Of a stretch of 64,000 nt of DNA, positions 44,467 to 52,877 are shown piece after piece. This DNA is from Clostridium drakei. GTDB lineage: Bacteria > Bacillota > Clostridia > Clostridiales > Clostridiaceae. Below the pieces are notes generated by a model, which had not been told where the DNA came from, did not search any database, and saw only the letters and a program-made list of their open reading frames with translations. A program made the position numbers and the translations under genes. The stretch is taken from NCBI RefSeq assembly GCF_000633595.2, contig NZ_JIBU02000032.1, positions 364-64,363 on the forward strand, given 5' to 3'. Positions within the stretch are counted from its first letter, which is position 1, and each line of letters opens with the position of its first letter.

Positions 44467-45192
44467 ATGAAAAAAAGTTTAAATATTGCACATAGAGGAT
44501 TTAGTGGTAACTATCCTGAAAATACTATGCTTGCATTTAAAAAAGCTGTAGAAGCAGGTTGTGATGGAATTGAAACAGATTTGCATATGACAAAGGATGG
44601 AATTATAGTTATTTGTCATGATGAAACTATAGATAGAACTACAAATGGCAGCGGTTTTATTAATGATTACAGTTATGAAGAACTATGTAAATTTGATTCA
44701 GGAATTAAGTTTGGTGAGGAATTTGAAAAAGAAAAAATTCCTACTATTGATGAATTTTTATATTATGTAAGGGATAAAGGTTTATTAATAAATTTGGAAC
44801 TTAAAAATGATGTAATACATTACGATGAACTTGAGAAAAAAGTGATAGAAAAAGTTTATGAATATAATTTGCAAAATAAAGTAATATTGTCTTCATTCAA
44901 TCATTATTCAATGATTAGAGTAAAAAAATATGATAGTAGTATCAAAACAGGGCTGCTGTGTGCAGCAACTCTTTATAATGTACAGGATTATGTAAAAGTA
45001 GTAGGAGCAGATGCACTTCATCCGTTTTATCCATCAGTAATGAATGAAAAAATAGTAACTTGTATTAAGAAAAATGGAATAAAGATTAATGCATATACAG
45101 TGAATGAAGAAATGCATATGAAAAAGCTTATAGAGTTAGGAGTAGATGGAATCATAACAAATTATCCAGATAGATTAAAAAAGATTTTATAA
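44467..45192 (+). CDS. glpQ: Glycerophosphodiester phosphodiesterase
   Basis: A 241-residue cytoplasmic GDPD TIM barrel. Catalytic motifs are AHRGFSGNYPENT at the start (His-Arg, Glu-Asn) and ETDLHMTKDGIIVICHDETI (Glu, Asp, His). It splits glycerophosphodiesters into glycerol-3-phosphate and an alcohol. No signal peptide is present, so it acts on imported diesters. The chosen ATG follows AAAGGAG; 15 bases separate it from ugpC. Confidence 0.94.
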   Translation: MKKSLNIAHRGFSGNYPENTMLAFKKAVEAGCDGIETDLHMTKDGIIVICHDETIDRTTNGSGFINDYSYEELCKFDSGIKFGEEFEKEKIPTIDEFLYYVRDKGLLINLELKNDVIHYDELEKKVIEKVYEYNLQNKVILSSFNHYSMIRVKKYDSSIKTGLLCAATLYNVQDYVKVVGADALHPFYPSVMNEKIVTCIKKNGIKINAYTVNEEMHMKKLIELGVDGIITNYPDRLKKIL

Positions 45193-45207
45193 AGGAAGGT
45201 AGACGGT

Positions 45208-46320
45208 ATGGCTAAATTAAGCTTAAAAAATATTAATAAATATTATGAAAATGGATATAGCGCAGTAAAAAATTTGAATTTAGAAATTGAAGATAAAGAA
45301 TTTGTTGTATTAGTTGGACCTTCGGGATGTGGAAAGTCTACTACTCTTAGAATGATAGCAGGCTTGGAAGATATTTCTCAAGGAGAACTTTATATAGGAG
45401 ACAATCTAGTTAATAATGTTGAACCTAAAGATAGAGATATTGCAATGGTATTTCAAAATTATGCTCTATATCCTCATATGAATGTATATAGGAATATGGC
45501 TTTTTCATTAGAAATTAATAAAGTTCATAAGGATCAAATAGATAAAAGAGTTAGAGAAGCAGCTGGAATTTTAGGTCTTGACAATTTTTTAAGAAGAAAA
45601 CCTAAAGAGTTATCTGGTGGACAAAGGCAAAGGGTTGCACTTGGAAGAGCTATAGTTAGAGAACCAAAGGTATTTTTAATGGATGAACCTCTATCTAATT
45701 TGGATGCTAAGCTTAGAGTAACAATGAGAGTAGAGATTGCTAAGTTGCATAAAAAATTAAATACTACTTTTATATATGTTACACATGATCAAACCGAAGC
45801 TATGACAATGGGCACCAAAATTGTGGTAATGAATAATGGAATAGTTCAACAAGTTGGGTCTCCAATGGAGATTTATGATAATCCAGCAAATATATTTGTA
45901 GCTGGTTTTATAGGAAGTCCTCAAATGAACTTTATTAATGTACAAGTTATTAAAAAAAGTGGTAAAATTTTTGGAAGAATACAGGAAAATGATTTTCAAT
46001 TTAGTGAAGATAAAGGTGAACAATTAAAAAAAGAAGGGTATGTGGATAAAACTATAAAATTAGGTGTGAGACCAGAACATATACATTTAACAGAAAGTAT
46101 AAAAGAAAAACAAGAACATCATATCGTAATGGAAGCTGAAATAATGCTAGTTGAATTTTTAGGTGCAGAAACATATTTGCACTTAAAGTTAAAAGAATAT
46201 AATGTTATAGCTAAGATAGCAGTAAATATAGATTTAAAAGTAGGCGATAAGGTGAAAATTTCTATAGATAATAGGTATACTCATACTTTTAATAATGAAA
46301 CACAAAACTTAATATTTTAA
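45208..46320 (+). CDS. ugpC: ABC importer ATPase (UgpC/MsmK-like)
   Basis: A 370-residue ATPase of the MalK/UgpC/MsmK group: Walker A GPSGCGKST, signature LSGGQRQRVALGRAIVR, Walker B VFLMDEPLSNLDAKLR and a C-terminal OB-fold pair (RPEHIHLTE; EFLGAETYLHLKL). It powers the UgpAEB importer. In Gram-positives such ATPases can serve several sugar importers. Last gene of the operon. Confidence 0.94.
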   Translation: MAKLSLKNINKYYENGYSAVKNLNLEIEDKEFVVLVGPSGCGKSTTLRMIAGLEDISQGELYIGDNLVNNVEPKDRDIAMVFQNYALYPHMNVYRNMAFSLEINKVHKDQIDKRVREAAGILGLDNFLRRKPKELSGGQRQRVALGRAIVREPKVFLMDEPLSNLDAKLRVTMRVEIAKLHKKLNTTFIYVTHDQTEAMTMGTKIVVMNNGIVQQVGSPMEIYDNPANIFVAGFIGSPQMNFINVQVIKKSGKIFGRIQENDFQFSEDKGEQLKKEGYVDKTIKLGVRPEHIHLTESIKEKQEHHIVMEAEIMLVEFLGAETYLHLKLKEYNVIAKIAVNIDLKVGDKVKISIDNRYTHTFNNETQNLIF

Positions 46321-46416
46321 TATAGATATATTATTAAATATTAAGTTATATAGTAAATATACAGCTTAATTTGCATTATAATATGTAAATTAAGCTTTGT
46401 TTGCAAAACTAAACTA

Positions 46417-46445
46417 TTGACATATTTTAATAGTAGGTGTATAAT
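46417..46445 (+). promoter_or_regulatory. Consensus sigma-A promoter
   Basis: TTGACA and TATAAT are separated by exactly 17 bases, a perfect housekeeping promoter. It lies about 30 bases before the 46-codon small ORF, so that gene is very probably transcribed strongly. Confidence 0.85.
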
Positions 46446-46475
46446 GAAGATGTTGAATATAAAGAAGGTGAAAAA

Positions 46476-46616
46476 TTGAATAAAAAATTAATATTAATAA
46501 CGTCTGATGTTATTGAAGAATGTTTATGCGAATCCCTTGATAGTCTTGAAAAAAGAGTTAAGACTACTCAAAAGATTAACATAATAAAAAGTAGAACTAG
46601 AAGACCATTGAAGTAG
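46476..46616 (+). CDS. Small 46-residue protein of unknown function
   Basis: Frame from TTG, preceded by AAGAAGGTG, encoding MNKKLILITSDVIEECLCES, then LDSLEKRVKTTQKINII, then KSRTRRPLK. A perfect promoter stands upstream and a rho-independent terminator begins right after the stop codon, so it is a single-gene unit. The start is hydrophobic and the end is strongly basic; two cysteines are spaced C-L-C. I recognise no family. The TTG start is inferred from the ribosome binding site. Confidence 0.65.
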   Translation: MNKKLILITSDVIEECLCESLDSLEKRVKTTQKINIIKSRTRRPLK

Positions 46617-46646
46617 CTGCCTATGGCAGGTCTTTTTTGTTTTTTG
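46617..46646 (+). terminator. Rho-independent terminator of the 46-codon gene
   Basis: CTGCC-TAT-GGCAG followed by a T-rich run (TCTTTTTTGTTTTTT), starting at the base after the stop codon. Confidence 0.85.
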
Positions 46647-46707
46647 ATGAAAAATTAAACTTTTATTTGTAAATTTGTGTGTACTGCAAAAAATAAATAA
46701 ATTTAAT

Positions 46708-46741
46708 TTAAAAAAGGAAGCTGCTTTAAAAGTGCCTCCTT
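46708..46741 (-). terminator. Terminator of the response regulator/kinase operon
   Basis: On the minus strand AAGGAGGC and GCAGCTTCCTT pair (with a small bulge), followed by a T run, downstream of the response regulator. Confidence 0.5.
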
Positions 46742-46782
46742 CTTGGATTCAAAACATAATTTATAAATAATTAAAAAATACT

Positions 46783-47526
46783 TTATGCACGATCATGAGT
46801 TACAACCCATCTGTACTTATGTGGAGCTACACCTTCATATTTGATAAATACTTTACTGAAGTATGAAGGATCTATGTATCCTACAGATAATGATATATTA
46901 CTTATACTATTGTTAGTAGAAGCTAATAATTTTTTTGCTTTTTGTATGCGTATTTGTGAAACATAATCAATAAAATTAACTCCAGTATGACTTTTAAAAT
47001 ATCGGCTAAAGTATTGAGGGTTTAAATATACATGTGATGCTACAGATTCTAAGCTTATATTCTTATTGAAATTTTTATGAATGTAATTTATAGCTTCATT
47101 AATGGGATCTGATTTAGAGGAAGATTGTGCATCAATGAAATTATCATTAATGTTTGGCAATAAACCTATAACCTTATCCATAGATTGATACAATTCAGAA
47201 GGTCTAGCTGGTTTTAGAATATAGTCAATTACGCCTAGTTGTATAGCTCTTTTAGCAAAATCAAAATCATTATATGCGGTTAAAATTATAGTTTTAACAT
47301 AGGGAAGAAACTGAGTAATAGACTCTAAGGCTTCTATACCATTTTTTTCTGGCATTTTTATATCCATAATAATTATTTCAGGTCTATATTTATAAGCCAA
47401 ATCTATAGCTTCTATGCCTGTTTTGGCATCATTTATTATTTCTACATTGTCAAATTTTTTCTGGATAATAATTCTTAAAGCTTTACGTTCTAAGGATTCG
47501 TCTTCAGCAATAAGCAGCTTATACAA
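46783..47526 (-). CDS. AraC-type (YesN-like) response regulator
   Basis: A 247-residue protein: receiver domain with phospho-acceptor D55 in IIIMDIKMPEKNG and Lys in DYILKPARP, then a C-terminal AraC double HTH (LESVASHVYLNPQYFSRYFKSHTGVNF and ISLSVGYIDPSYFSKVF). It is the partner of the PocR-domain kinase upstream and may control the adjacent ugp operon or the pdu operon (inference). The start is TTG: GGGAGG lies 8 bases upstream and the first in-frame ATG is too far inside. Confidence 0.92.
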   Translation of the reverse strand: MYKLLIAEDESLERKALRIIIQKKFDNVEIINDAKTGIEAIDLAYKYRPEIIIMDIKMPEKNGIEALESITQFLPYVKTIILTAYNDFDFAKRAIQLGVIDYILKPARPSELYQSMDKVIGLLPNINDNFIDAQSSSKSDPINEAINYIHKNFNKNISLESVASHVYLNPQYFSRYFKSHTGVNFIDYVSQIRIQKAKKLLASTNNSISNISLSVGYIDPSYFSKVFIKYEGVAPHKYRWVVTHDRA

Positions 47527-47580
47527 AAAACATACCTCCCATATAATAATATTTGTATTAAATACTAAATAAATGTAATT

Positions 47581-48792
47581 TTAAATTATAGCAGGTATAG
47601 TGACAGATACTTTTGTTCCCATAGGATAATTATTTTCTATTTTAATACCAAATTCTGGACCAAAATAGTATTTTATTCTTCCGTTTACATTTTGAATACC
47701 TAGACCAGTAGTGTTAGATGGTAAAGTAGTAGCATTGTTAGTTATCAGATTCATTTTTTCAGGTGTCATACCCACTCCATTATCAGATATTTCTATATTC
47801 ATATTGCCGTTGAAGATTTTAGCTTTTATAGTAACTAATCCAGGATCCTTTTTGGGTTCTAGACCATGTATTATAGAATTTTCTACTAATGGTTGAAGTG
47901 TCATCACAGGAATTTTGTAATTTCTAATATTTTCGGGAACATCTATTTCAAAATGTAGTCTGTCATTGTATCTAGTAGTTTGAATGAAAAGATATTTTTC
48001 TATATTGTCTATTTCTGTATTTAATTGAACCATATTATCTGTATTTTTGAGACTATATCTAAGAATGTCAGAAAGGGCATATATGAGTTTTTCAGTATTT
48101 GGAGCATCTTCTATAAGAGACATTCTAGCTATAGTATTTAATGTATTAAATAAAAAGTGAGGATTTACTTGAGCTTGCAGAGACTTAAGCTGCATATCTT
48201 TGGCTAATTGTTGAAATTTCATTTTTTCTTTTGTTTCATCTAACAGCTCACCTTGAATTAAATTTGATATGCCCATCTTAGCAATTAAATTAGCAAATAG
48301 GTATAGAAATTCTGCCATATCTATTATTTTATTATATTCTAATACAATCACCTTATCTAAAGCTGCTTTAAGTTTTTCATATGGTAAGGAAAATTTCTCA
48401 CTAAGTCCTTTTATATTAATAAAATTTCTGTTGTTTTTTTCCTTAACAAATACTTGTCCACAAAGCATAGCTCCTAGGTAGTAATTGTTTACTATTATAG
48501 GTGCAGAGAAATCTGTAAGTCCTGCATGGCAAGTATAAATTTCTGGTTTTCTTGATGATATGGATTTTAATCCTCCATTAGCATCACAATTAATACATTT
48601 CTTAAAGCCTTCATCAGAGCTTCTTATGAGGTTACAAAATTCAGAGAAATTACTTGGATTTACTATAGGGGTTCCCTTTTCATTTACTGTTATTGTCGAC
48701 ATATTAGTTAATTTTGAAAATTTATCTTGAATGTTCTGCACAGATATTATGTCTATTAGTTCTTCTAATTTATATTTTTTTGAAGTATTCAT
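47581..48792 (-). CDS. PocR-domain sensor histidine kinase (LytS/YesM type)
   Basis: A 403-residue soluble kinase. Residues 10-175 are a PocR ligand-binding domain, with the four cysteines C53, C66, C69 and C88 (CINCDANGG; TCHAGL) and SAPIIVNNYYLGAMLCGQV. Residues 205-285 are a His_kinase domain (phospho-His H212 in NPHFLFNTLN). The rest is the ATPase domain (ENSIIHGLEPKK, DNGVGMTPEK, GLGIQNVNGRI). PocR domains bind small hydroxylated C3 ligands such as 1,2-propanediol or glycerol, so this kinase is a good candidate controller of the pdu and glycerophosphate genes (inference). Confidence 0.92.
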   Translation of the reverse strand: MNTSKKYKLEELIDIISVQNIQDKFSKLTNMSTITVNEKGTPIVNPSNFSEFCNLIRSSDEGFKKCINCDANGGLKSISSRKPEIYTCHAGLTDFSAPIIVNNYYLGAMLCGQVFVKEKNNRNFINIKGLSEKFSLPYEKLKAALDKVIVLEYNKIIDMAEFLYLFANLIAKMGISNLIQGELLDETKEKMKFQQLAKDMQLKSLQAQVNPHFLFNTLNTIARMSLIEDAPNTEKLIYALSDILRYSLKNTDNMVQLNTEIDNIEKYLFIQTTRYNDRLHFEIDVPENIRNYKIPVMTLQPLVENSIIHGLEPKKDPGLVTIKAKIFNGNMNIEISDNGVGMTPEKMNLITNNATTLPSNTTGLGIQNVNGRIKYYFGPEFGIKIENNYPMGTKVSVTIPAII

Positions 48793-48959
48793 ATAAACAC
48801 CTCTTCAATTAAAAGTAAAAACATTAATTATATAATATCATAAAATAATAGATTTTTTATACTTATTTTCATATATGTATATTTTATGTATCATTTTTCA
48901 AAATTTTGTATAAAAGACATATATTAAATCACATGTAAATGGATATTGCAAAATGAGGA

Positions 48960-48987
48960 TTTGCTAATATTGAGGATTTTTAGCAAA
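48960..48987. repeat. Short inverted repeat upstream of the secreted Ig protein
   Basis: TTTGCTAA and TTAGCAAA flank 12 bases, and TGAGGATTT appears twice nearby. It lies about 80 bases upstream of the next gene and could be a regulator-binding site. No family motif is recognised. Confidence 0.35.
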
Positions 48988-49064
48988 TGCAGGTTGAAAA
49001 TTATGAAAAAAAGATGTAAACTATTAGATGTACTAAATTTTAAGCATTGGAGTGATTGAATTTA

Positions 49065-50555
49065 ATGAAAAAAAGTGTAATAAAAATACTTATAATGTGT
49101 GGATGCATTATTTTTTCTCAAACCATAAAAAATGATATGGTGTTTGCATCAGCAAATGATACAACAAATTCAAGTGCAATTACAACAGTTTCTTCAAAAG
49201 CTGTTAATAATATAGATAATGAAAATTTGCAAAAAAATACAAAAGATTCTAAGTATGTAAGCGCAGATATTGCAGGAATAACTTCAATTTCTAAGATGGA
49301 TGTTCCTGTGGACAAAGCATGGAAAATAAAGTTTAATATGCCATTAGATTCTAGTTTAGTAAAAGATAAAATAAAAATTATAAATAGGGATACTGGAGTT
49401 GAAACAAGTTCAAGTGTATCTTTGAGTGAAAATGATACTATAGTTACTATTTCTGCACACTGTGATCCTAATAGTAATTATTCATTGATTATTGACAAAG
49501 ATCTTAAGTCTAAAAATAATAAGTCATTAAATAGTCCGGTTTATGTAGAGTTTAAAACATCTGGACAAACTGCCTCAGCACCAGGAACAACAGACACATT
49601 AATATCTTATATAGATGATATTAATGTAACTATAAAAGAAAATGATAAATTCAGTTTTCCAAATACAATAGATGCAGCGATGTCTGATGGAACAAATAAA
49701 AAAGTAAATGTTTCATGGGACAAGCATGCAGATGTTTCAAGTAAACCAGGTACTTATACTTATTATGGAGTTATTGATGGATATTCAAAGAAAGTACGTT
49801 TGAATTTAACAATAACTGGGTTAGATTCACCAAGTAATTCAACAGATGAATTAGATATAGAGTCTACAAAGGATATTAATTTAACTGTTAAGCAATATGA
49901 TAATTTTGCTGCACCTGATACAATTGATGGCATAACATCAGATGGGAAAGTTGTGAAGGTAAAAGTAAAGTGGGATAAGCCTATTACTACAGATAATGAA
50001 GCAGGAAAATATACTTATTATGGGACAGCTGAAGGATGTTTAGTAAAAGCAGTTTTAAATTTGACAATAACTGCTCCAGAAATAAACACTCATTCTGATT
50101 TTCAAAAAAATTTATATAATTATCTTTCGAATGCAGATAATAGACAATCTGTAATAGCAAGAGCAATAGAACTACATGGTGGAGACTTAAGTAACAATTG
50201 TGCATATTTTGCTAGTGAAGCTTTAAGAAGAGCAGGACTTAGTGATTTACCAGAAAGTGTTTGTAATACACGAACACTTACAGCTCAATTGTTGAGTCGT
50301 GGATGGAAAAAAAGTGATAATTTGGATGAACTTAAATCAGGAGATATATGCTTTACTATAGCTTATGACTCTACAGGTCCAACGCATACTTATGTTTTTA
50401 TGAAGTGGGTTAATCCAGATGATCATAGGTATGCATACATATGTGATAATCAGGGTAATGAATACGAAGGAGATCCATATCATCAAAGAAATATAAATTT
50501 TGCTACAGAGACAAAAGATCCTATTGCTTACTTTATGTACATGCCTCAACAGTAA
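49065..50555 (+). CDS. Secreted Ig-domain protein with C-terminal papain-like (NlpC/P60-like) domain
   Basis: A protein of about 496 residues with an N-terminal signal peptide (ending about MVFAS). It contains a SbsA/Big_5-like domain (DVPVDKAWKIKFNMPLD, near residues 70-165), then two Ig-like repeats with matching GKYTYYGTAEG and GTYTYYGVIDG motifs (about 175-255 and 260-340). The C-terminal 150 residues resemble a CHAP/NlpC-P60 amidase: Cys in NNCAYFASEALRRAGL, a GDICF loop and His in THTYVFMKW. It is probably a wall hydrolase. The ATG was preferred over a TTG that sits directly against the ribosome binding site. Confidence 0.75.
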   Translation: MKKSVIKILIMCGCIIFSQTIKNDMVFASANDTTNSSAITTVSSKAVNNIDNENLQKNTKDSKYVSADIAGITSISKMDVPVDKAWKIKFNMPLDSSLVKDKIKIINRDTGVETSSSVSLSENDTIVTISAHCDPNSNYSLIIDKDLKSKNNKSLNSPVYVEFKTSGQTASAPGTTDTLISYIDDINVTIKENDKFSFPNTIDAAMSDGTNKKVNVSWDKHADVSSKPGTYTYYGVIDGYSKKVRLNLTITGLDSPSNSTDELDIESTKDINLTVKQYDNFAAPDTIDGITSDGKVVKVKVKWDKPITTDNEAGKYTYYGTAEGCLVKAVLNLTITAPEINTHSDFQKNLYNYLSNADNRQSVIARAIELHGGDLSNNCAYFASEALRRAGLSDLPESVCNTRTLTAQLLSRGWKKSDNLDELKSGDICFTIAYDSTGPTHTYVFMKWVNPDDHRYAYICDNQGNEYEGDPYHQRNINFATETKDPIAYFMYMPQQ

Positions 50556-50606
50556 TTTATAATGAATATCAATTTTATTCAAGTTTATACTTAAATAAAA
50601 ATATTT

Positions 50607-50638
50607 AAGTAGAGTAAAATTTTACTCTACTTTTTTTT
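50607..50638. terminator. Bidirectional terminator
   Basis: AAGTAGAGTAAAATTTTACT followed by CTACTT is a loopless 26-base palindrome ending in T runs, after the Ig protein gene. It overlaps the 3' end of a minus-strand small ORF. Confidence 0.8.
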
Positions 50639-50773
50639 ATCTGAATTTATATCAGTGTCAGTATATGTATAATTACCATTTGATGATTGCAATTCTATCT
50701 GATTTAACTTTGAATTTATAGCTTGTAATTGTGAATTTATCTGATTAAATAATTCTTTTACTTCTTTATCCAA
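50627..50773 (-). CDS. Small 48-residue coiled-coil-like protein
   Basis: Minus-strand frame from TTG preceded by AAAGGGG. It reads MDKEVKELFNQINSQLQAIN then SKLNQIELQSSNGN and a polar tail. The first 30 residues show a heptad pattern. Its stop lies within the terminator palindrome. The length and ribosome binding site support a genuine small gene, but no family is known to me. Confidence 0.5.
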   Translation of the reverse strand: MDKEVKELFNQINSQLQAINSKLNQIELQSSNGNYTYTDTDINSDKKK

Positions 50774-50850
50774 TGTCAAAACCCCTTTCTAATCTTAATT
50801 CAACTATATAATATCCTTAAACAAAAGTTTTATTCTTTAATTTGAAATTT

Positions 50851-50864
50851 GTAACCTGGGTTAC
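50851..50864 (+). promoter_or_regulatory. GTAACC-TG-GGTTAC palindromic operator upstream of DUF1858 gene
   Basis: A perfect 14-base palindrome. A -10 element (TAAAAT, 50887-50892) lies 32 bases downstream, centre to centre, which puts the operator near -41.5. That is the class II position of CRP/FNR-family activators. An identical arrangement precedes the DUF166 gene. GTAAC-N4-GTTAC resembles the site I recall for HcpR in clostridia. Confidence 0.65.
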
Positions 50865-50953
50865 CGATTTTGACTTATAAATTTAGTAAAATAAAGTCAT
50901 AAGTTAATAAAATTGAATCTAATAAAAGAATTATTATATTTAGGAGGGCAAAT

Positions 50954-51148
50954 ATGAGAATTAATAAAGATACATTGATTGGAGATATACTAAAAATAAA
51001 TTCTGAAGCTGCAGAAGTTTTAATGGCACATGGGATGGGATGTATAGGATGTCCATCAGCACAAATGGAGACTTTAGAGCAGGCAGTTGGAGTACATGGA
51101 ATAGATTTAGAGAATTTACTTAGAGAATTAAATAAAGGAATAGAATAA
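50954..51148 (+). CDS. DUF1858 (hybrid-cluster-protein-associated redox disulfide) protein
   Basis: A 64-residue protein with the DUF1858 signature: LIGDILKINSEAAEVLMAHGMGCIGCPSAQMETLEQAVGVHG, including the CxxC pair in GCIGCPSA. Proteins of this type are associated with hybrid cluster protein or nitrosative-stress genes. TTAGGAGGGC precedes the ATG. A likely CRP/FNR-type operator lies 90 bases upstream. Confidence 0.92.
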   Translation: MRINKDTLIGDILKINSEAAEVLMAHGMGCIGCPSAQMETLEQAVGVHGIDLENLLRELNKGIE

Positions 51149-51185
51149 AATTAAAGTTGCTAAGTTAAAAAAATATATCATTAAT

Positions 51186-51215
51186 AATCAGGTGGGATAA
51201 GAATCCCACCTGATT
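51186..51215. terminator. Bidirectional terminator
   Basis: AATCAGGTGGGAT and ATCCCACCTGATT form a 13-base stem with a 4-base loop between convergent DUF1858 and LysR genes. Confidence 0.8.
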
Positions 51216-51241
51216 TATTATCATCAATTATTGGCTAGTAT

Positions 51242-52102
51242 TTAAATTACATTTACAAAATATTTAGCAGCCTCTGATAAGCTTTGATTTTTTAGCCATA
51301 TAGCAGCTACTCTTGTTTCCAATTCTGATTCATCAATTTCTATATAAGATAAATTACTATTGTTAACAAGTTTAATAGCAGATTTGGGTACAAGGGCAAG
51401 ACCTATACCAGAATCAGCCCATAGTAGGGCTGTTCTTGCATCATCACATTTGCATATTATCTTTGGATTAAATCCAAAGTTTTGGCAGCATTTTGATATT
51501 AATTTTTCAAAACGACGATATATTATAAGTGGTTTATCCATAATATCATTAATCCGAATACTCTTTTTCTTTTTATACCAATTAGAATTAGTGTTAAACA
51601 CTGCAATCATTGTTTCTTTGGATAGATACTTTAAATTAAAGGATTCCGAATTAAATGGAGTTCGCACAATTCCAATTTCTATTAAACCATTGTTAAGTAG
51701 TTCTAATAGTTTATAGGTATTCCCCTCATATATCTCAAAGCTTATATCTGGACATTTTTTATTAAAATTATGTATTCTTTCAGGAAGTAATGTAGCACCA
51801 CAAGATGATACTGTACCAATAAATAAAGTTCCTTTGATTCCTTGACCAAAGTCTTTTAATTGTTTAATAGTAGTTTCAGTTAATTTTAATATTTGACTGG
51901 CTTTAGCATATAACATCTTCCCAGCATCAGTCAATTTAATTTTTCTACTTCCTCTTTCTACAAGTTTAACACCAAGTTCGTCTTCCAGAAGTTTAAGATG
52001 ATAACTAAGAGGTGGTTGAGCCATATTTAGTTTTCTGGCTGCACCTGTTATTTGTCCTTCTTCTGCAATTGCTATAAAGTATTTAAGTTGTCTAATATCC
52101 AT
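51242..52102 (-). CDS. LysR-family transcription regulator
   Basis: A 286-residue regulator: N-terminal HTH (DIRQLKYFIAIAEEGQITGAARKLNMAQPPLSYHL), then an effector domain from about residue 90. The ATG was chosen over an upstream GTG because AAAGGTGA lies 7 bases before it. It follows the HesB-like gene by about 36 bases on the same strand, so both may form an operon. Target genes are unknown; sulfur or iron-sulfur functions are one possibility. Confidence 0.92.
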   Translation of the reverse strand: MDIRQLKYFIAIAEEGQITGAARKLNMAQPPLSYHLKLLEDELGVKLVERGSRKIKLTDAGKMLYAKASQILKLTETTIKQLKDFGQGIKGTLFIGTVSSCGATLLPERIHNFNKKCPDISFEIYEGNTYKLLELLNNGLIEIGIVRTPFNSESFNLKYLSKETMIAVFNTNSNWYKKKKSIRINDIMDKPLIIYRRFEKLISKCCQNFGFNPKIICKCDDARTALLWADSGIGLALVPKSAIKLVNNSNLSYIEIDESELETRVAAIWLKNQSLSEAAKYFVNVI

Positions 52103-52138
52103 GAAATCTATCACCTTTTTTACTATGAGTGGTTTAAA

Positions 52139-52495
52139 TTATTGGCAATCTTCGCAGCTTGAACATCCACTAGAACAGTCGCCAGAACAACCTATATTTT
52201 CAGGTTTATGAATTGGTTCTAGAGTAAATCCTTCCATACCATTTTCATTAGGACTTAATAATACAAAACCACTAAATTGAACAAAAAGATTTTTGTCAAC
52301 TATAAATGTAGTATCGCCAACTTTTTGCGATAAGTCTCCTTCTTGTAGTTCGCTTACAGAAATATTAAAAACAGGGCCATGACAAGACATACTTGCCAAG
52401 TATATTCTAATATTACCATTGTAAGGTACATTTTGTTCAGTTAAAAATTCTTTTAATTGATTATAAGCTAAATCAGTTATTTTAAGAAAATTCAT
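52139..52495 (-). CDS. IscA/HesB-like protein with Cys-rich tail
   Basis: A 118-residue HesB-like protein: residues 1-95 form the A-type fold (MNFLKITDLAYNQLKEFLTEQN; IRIYLASMSCHGP), but the usual C-terminal CGCG is replaced by a tail CSGDCSSGCSSCEDCQ with five or six cysteines. It could deliver Fe-S clusters or bind metal or selenium/sulfur. Related HesB-like proteins with such tails occur in anaerobes. AAAGAGG precedes the ATG. Confidence 0.8.
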   Translation of the reverse strand: MNFLKITDLAYNQLKEFLTEQNVPYNGNIRIYLASMSCHGPVFNISVSELQEGDLSQKVGDTTFIVDKNLFVQFSGFVLLSPNENGMEGFTLEPIHKPENIGCSGDCSSGCSSCEDCQ

Positions 52496-52877
52496 TTAGT
52501 TAAACCTCTTTTCATAATTTAGTTAGAAAAATAATTTCCACTAAGTAAATGTTATTATAATTTAGAGAGAAATTCAACAAATTTCATGTTATACTATGCC
52601 TATCAGGTGATTCTTAGATTTAAAAGTATATTTATACAAAGATGGGAGTGTTAACATTGATAACAATATGATAAAATGTAGCAACTTTGAATTTATGGAT
52701 TTAAATAAAAATATTGAACTATAATAAAAAATAAAATATAATTATACAAGGTATTAAAATATTAAATCAATATTTTGAATTTTTAAACAATTATTATTAA
52801 ATAGAGTATATCATAGATGTTTATATAAAGAACAATTTGACTAAATAGTTTGTTCAAATTATGCGGAGGAGATGCTT
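52496..52877. other. Intergenic region before the PocR-GGDEF-EAL gene
   Basis: About 380 AT-rich bases containing only very short frames. I found no riboswitch motif and no clear terminator. A strong GGAGGAG precedes the next gene. Confidence 0.4.
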
